Source: Sphingobacteriia bacterium
GTDB taxonomy: Bacteria; Bacteroidota; Bacteroidia; NS11-12g; UBA955
Assembly: GCA_021151535.1 (NCBI GenBank)
Contig: JAGKXC010000089.1
Coordinates: 1 to 7,781, forward strand
DNA length: 7,781 nucleotides
Reading direction: 5' to 3'
Of this stretch, positions 6,546-7,781 are shown piece after piece; positions within the stretch are counted from its first letter, which is position 1; every line of letters begins with the position of its first letter. Both the position numbers and the translations under genes were made by a program. The notes under the pieces were generated by a model. It made no database searches and was not told the origin of the DNA. It was given only the letters and a program-made list of their open reading frames with translations.

Positions 6546-7097
6546 TTATTTTTTCGCAAATTTCATGCGATAGTGAGCGTTCACTTTACCGGCAGCTATG
6601 TTATTGAGTTTTGTCTTTAACATGGTGCGCTTGAGGGGATGAATGCGATCGGTGAAAAGGATTCCTTCGATGTGATCGTATTCGTGTTGAATGATTCTCG
6701 CAGCCATGCCATCGTAGGTTTCAGTGTGTTCTACGAAGTTCTCATCTTGGTAGGTTATGGTTAATTTGCTGTGGCGATTTACATCAGCGCGCACGTGTGG
6801 GATAGACAAACAACCTTCTTCATAATCCCATTTTTCATCAAATTCTTCAATGATTTGGGGATTTATGAATACCTTTTTAAAATCGGGTGGATTGATGTCT
6901 TCGATTTCGGTACCATCTACGATAAAAAGTCGGATACTCAAACCAATTTGGGGAGCTGCCAAGCCAATTCCACTGCTATCATACATGGTTTCGAACATGT
7001 TTTCGAGCAGTTTTTGTAGGTCGGGATAAGAGGCGTCGATATCGGTAGCTTTTTTTCTTAGAACGGGCTGGCCGTAGGCGTAGATAGGAAGAATCAT
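6546..7097 (-). CDS. def: Peptide deformylase
   Basis: Def removes the formyl group from the N-terminal methionine of new proteins, acting in the cytosol at the ribosome exit as a metal-dependent (usually Fe2+) hydrolase. All three signature motifs are intact in the 183 residues: GIGLAAPQIG (43-52), EGCLSIP with the metal-binding C96 (94-100), and QHEYDHIEG (137-145) with metal ligands H138 and H142 and catalytic E139. The N-terminal MILPIYAYG and the C-terminal KTKLNNIAAGKV region are typical of Bacteroidota deformylases, and the length is normal. The ATG at 7097 keeps the usual start. A TAnnTTTG promoter element lies about 30 bases upstream, and a small inverted repeat sits in the putative leader. 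The formyltransferase gene fmt, a common def neighbour in other bacteria, is absent from the window. The UbiA gene follows 30 bases downstream. Confidence 0.96.
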   Translation of the reverse strand: MILPIYAYGQPVLRKKATDIDASYPDLQKLLENMFETMYDSSGIGLAAPQIGLSIRLFIVDGTEIEDINPPDFKKVFINPQIIEEFDEKWDYEEGCLSIPHVRADVNRHSKLTITYQDENFVEHTETYDGMAARIIQHEYDHIEGILFTDRIHPLKRTMLKTKLNNIAAGKVNAHYRMKFAKK

Positions 7098-7101
7098 GGT
7101 T

Positions 7102-7117
7102 TTAACTGAGTAGTTAA
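7102..7117 (-). repeat. Inverted repeat in the putative def leader
   Basis: TTAACT (7102-7107) and AGTTAA (7112-7117) are perfect inverted arms around a 4-base spacer. They lie between the likely def transcription start and its ATG, ending 4 bases from the start codon. In the message they could form a 6-bp hairpin, mostly A-U and therefore weak, or in DNA a protein-binding site. The arms are seen directly; function is unknown and chance is possible. Confidence 0.35.
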
Positions 7118-7125
7118 TGTAAATA

Positions 7126-7133
7126 CAAAGATA
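7126..7133 (-). promoter_or_regulatory. Bacteroidota-type -7 promoter element before def
   Basis: On the minus strand the sequence reads TATCTTTG, a full match to TAnnTTTG. Transcription would start at roughly 7119-7122, giving a leader of about 22-25 bases before the def ATG at 7097. A convincing TTTG -33 element was not found at the standard spacing. It probably drives def and the UbiA gene together. Confidence 0.55.
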
Positions 7134-7214
7134 CTAAATATTGGGAGATTGTAGATGGCGAAAAGGCCTATGGAGTTTGGTTGCGTAGGGTAGAAGTTTT
7201 TGGGCTTGACGAGA

Positions 7215-7781
7215 TTATTTTAGGCTGCGAACGTATAAGGTGTTTGGGGTTATTTTGAAAGAATCTGTAATTTGATATTTTTCTTGTACAAAATCACCGA
7301 GGCCTTCGCTCCAAAAAGCGGGTGAGAGGTTTTTTAAAGAGAGTAAATATTGGGGAGGGTGTTGTTTAAATTCTTTCACAAAGGTTTTTTGGTGTTTTTC
7401 AATTTGCTGGTTCGCAGCTTGAATTTTGTGCGATTTCTGCGGGTTTTCTTGTTGTAAAAAATAGGTGTAATACGGACAAGGATAGGTTGTTTTGTAGGTA
7501 GAATGAAAGTACAGATACAATCTACCTGAAGACTGCTCATCGATATATACTGGTTGTTTATTGAGCTTTTCTATCCATTGTTGGATGGATTTTGTTTCTT
7601 GGTCGGTTTTGGTAAAAGCAGGATAGGGGTTTTGCCAATGGTTTTGTTTTTGGGCTACACTTACAATCAGTAATAGTGCGAGTAACGTGAAAGATATGCT
7701 GGAATGGCGGTTGTATTGTATGTTATTTGTTTGAAGGCTAGGCAATGCAAATGCTATCGCAAGAGCAATGGCCAATTCCAT
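7215..7781 (-). CDS. C-terminal part of a membrane protein of unknown function, truncated by the window edge
   Basis: The frame is open to the right edge. The ATG at 7779-7781 is probably an internal Met: it leads straight into a hydrophobic stretch (ELAIALAIAFAL, residues 2-13) without a charged N-terminal region. A second hydrophobic segment (29-43) follows, then about 145 soluble residues rich in Lys, Gln and Tyr, including YKTTYPCPYYTYFL (about 96-109). Membrane helices followed by a soluble C-terminal domain of this size resemble Bacteroidota glycosyltransferases of the ArnT/PMT (GT39-like) type, but no diagnostic motif is visible, so this is only a suggestion. The stop at 7215-7217 leaves 117 bases to the def start, on the same strand; with a promoter in the gap the two are likely separate transcripts. 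No terminator is evident after the stop. Confidence 0.5.
   Translation of the reverse strand: MELAIALAIAFALPSLQTNNIQYNRHSSISFTLLALLLIVSVAQKQNHWQNPYPAFTKTDQETKSIQQWIEKLNKQPVYIDEQSSGRLYLYFHSTYKTTYPCPYYTYFLQQENPQKSHKIQAANQQIEKHQKTFVKEFKQHPPQYLLSLKNLSPAFWSEGLGDFVQEKYQITDSFKITPNTLYVRSLK

Noticed and set aside
7134..7214. Small gene or terminator between def and the last gene
   Set aside because: No start-to-stop frame with coding character and no GC-rich hairpin followed by a T tract could be found.

Overview
The window looks like a chromosomal segment of a member of the Bacteroidota. The evidence is the family make-up (a DUF3109 Cys-rich protein, a Bacteroidota-style UbiA prenyltransferase, a peptide deformylase with the usual C-terminal tail of this phylum), moderately AT-rich DNA, little sign of useful Shine-Dalgarno sites, and two matches to the Bacteroidota -7 promoter element TAnnTTTG directly in front of genes. 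No rRNA, tRNA, mobile element, CRISPR array or attachment site was seen. I could not place it below phylum.

Layout. Positions 1-3574 (+) hold two adjacent large genes separated by 4 bases. The first is cut by the left edge. The second is complete and encodes a 775-residue secreted protein with an erythromycin-esterase-like (Ere/ChaN-like fold) domain, an acidic linker and a C-terminal region resembling an outer-membrane beta-barrel. Landmarks shared in the same order suggest that the first gene is the C-terminal part of a diverged paralogue. Positions 3610-5510 (+) hold a compact three-gene run: pssA (phosphatidylserine synthase), purE (N5-CAIR mutase) and a DUF3109 gene, with gaps of 11 and 9 bases. 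A TAnnTTTG element just before pssA suggests its own promoter and a very short leader.

The strand changes at 5510/5511, where the DUF3109 and UbiA stop codons abut inside a perfect 14-bp palindrome. Positions 5511-7097 (-) hold def followed by a UbiA-family prenyltransferase, probably one transcript from a TAnnTTTG promoter at about 7130. Positions 7215-7781 (-) are the 3' end of a membrane protein cut by the right edge. There is no gene-free stretch longer than 300 bases; the longest gap (7098-7214, 117 bases) holds the def promoter and a small inverted repeat.

How the genes fit together. Most of the identifiable genes are housekeeping: phospholipid head-group synthesis, purine synthesis, N-terminal protein processing and prenyl transfer. 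pssA and the UbiA gene both act on membrane lipids but are convergently transcribed, so a shared pathway is only a possibility. The least ordinary part is the tandem pair at the left, a candidate two-protein surface or periplasmic system whose chemistry is unknown.
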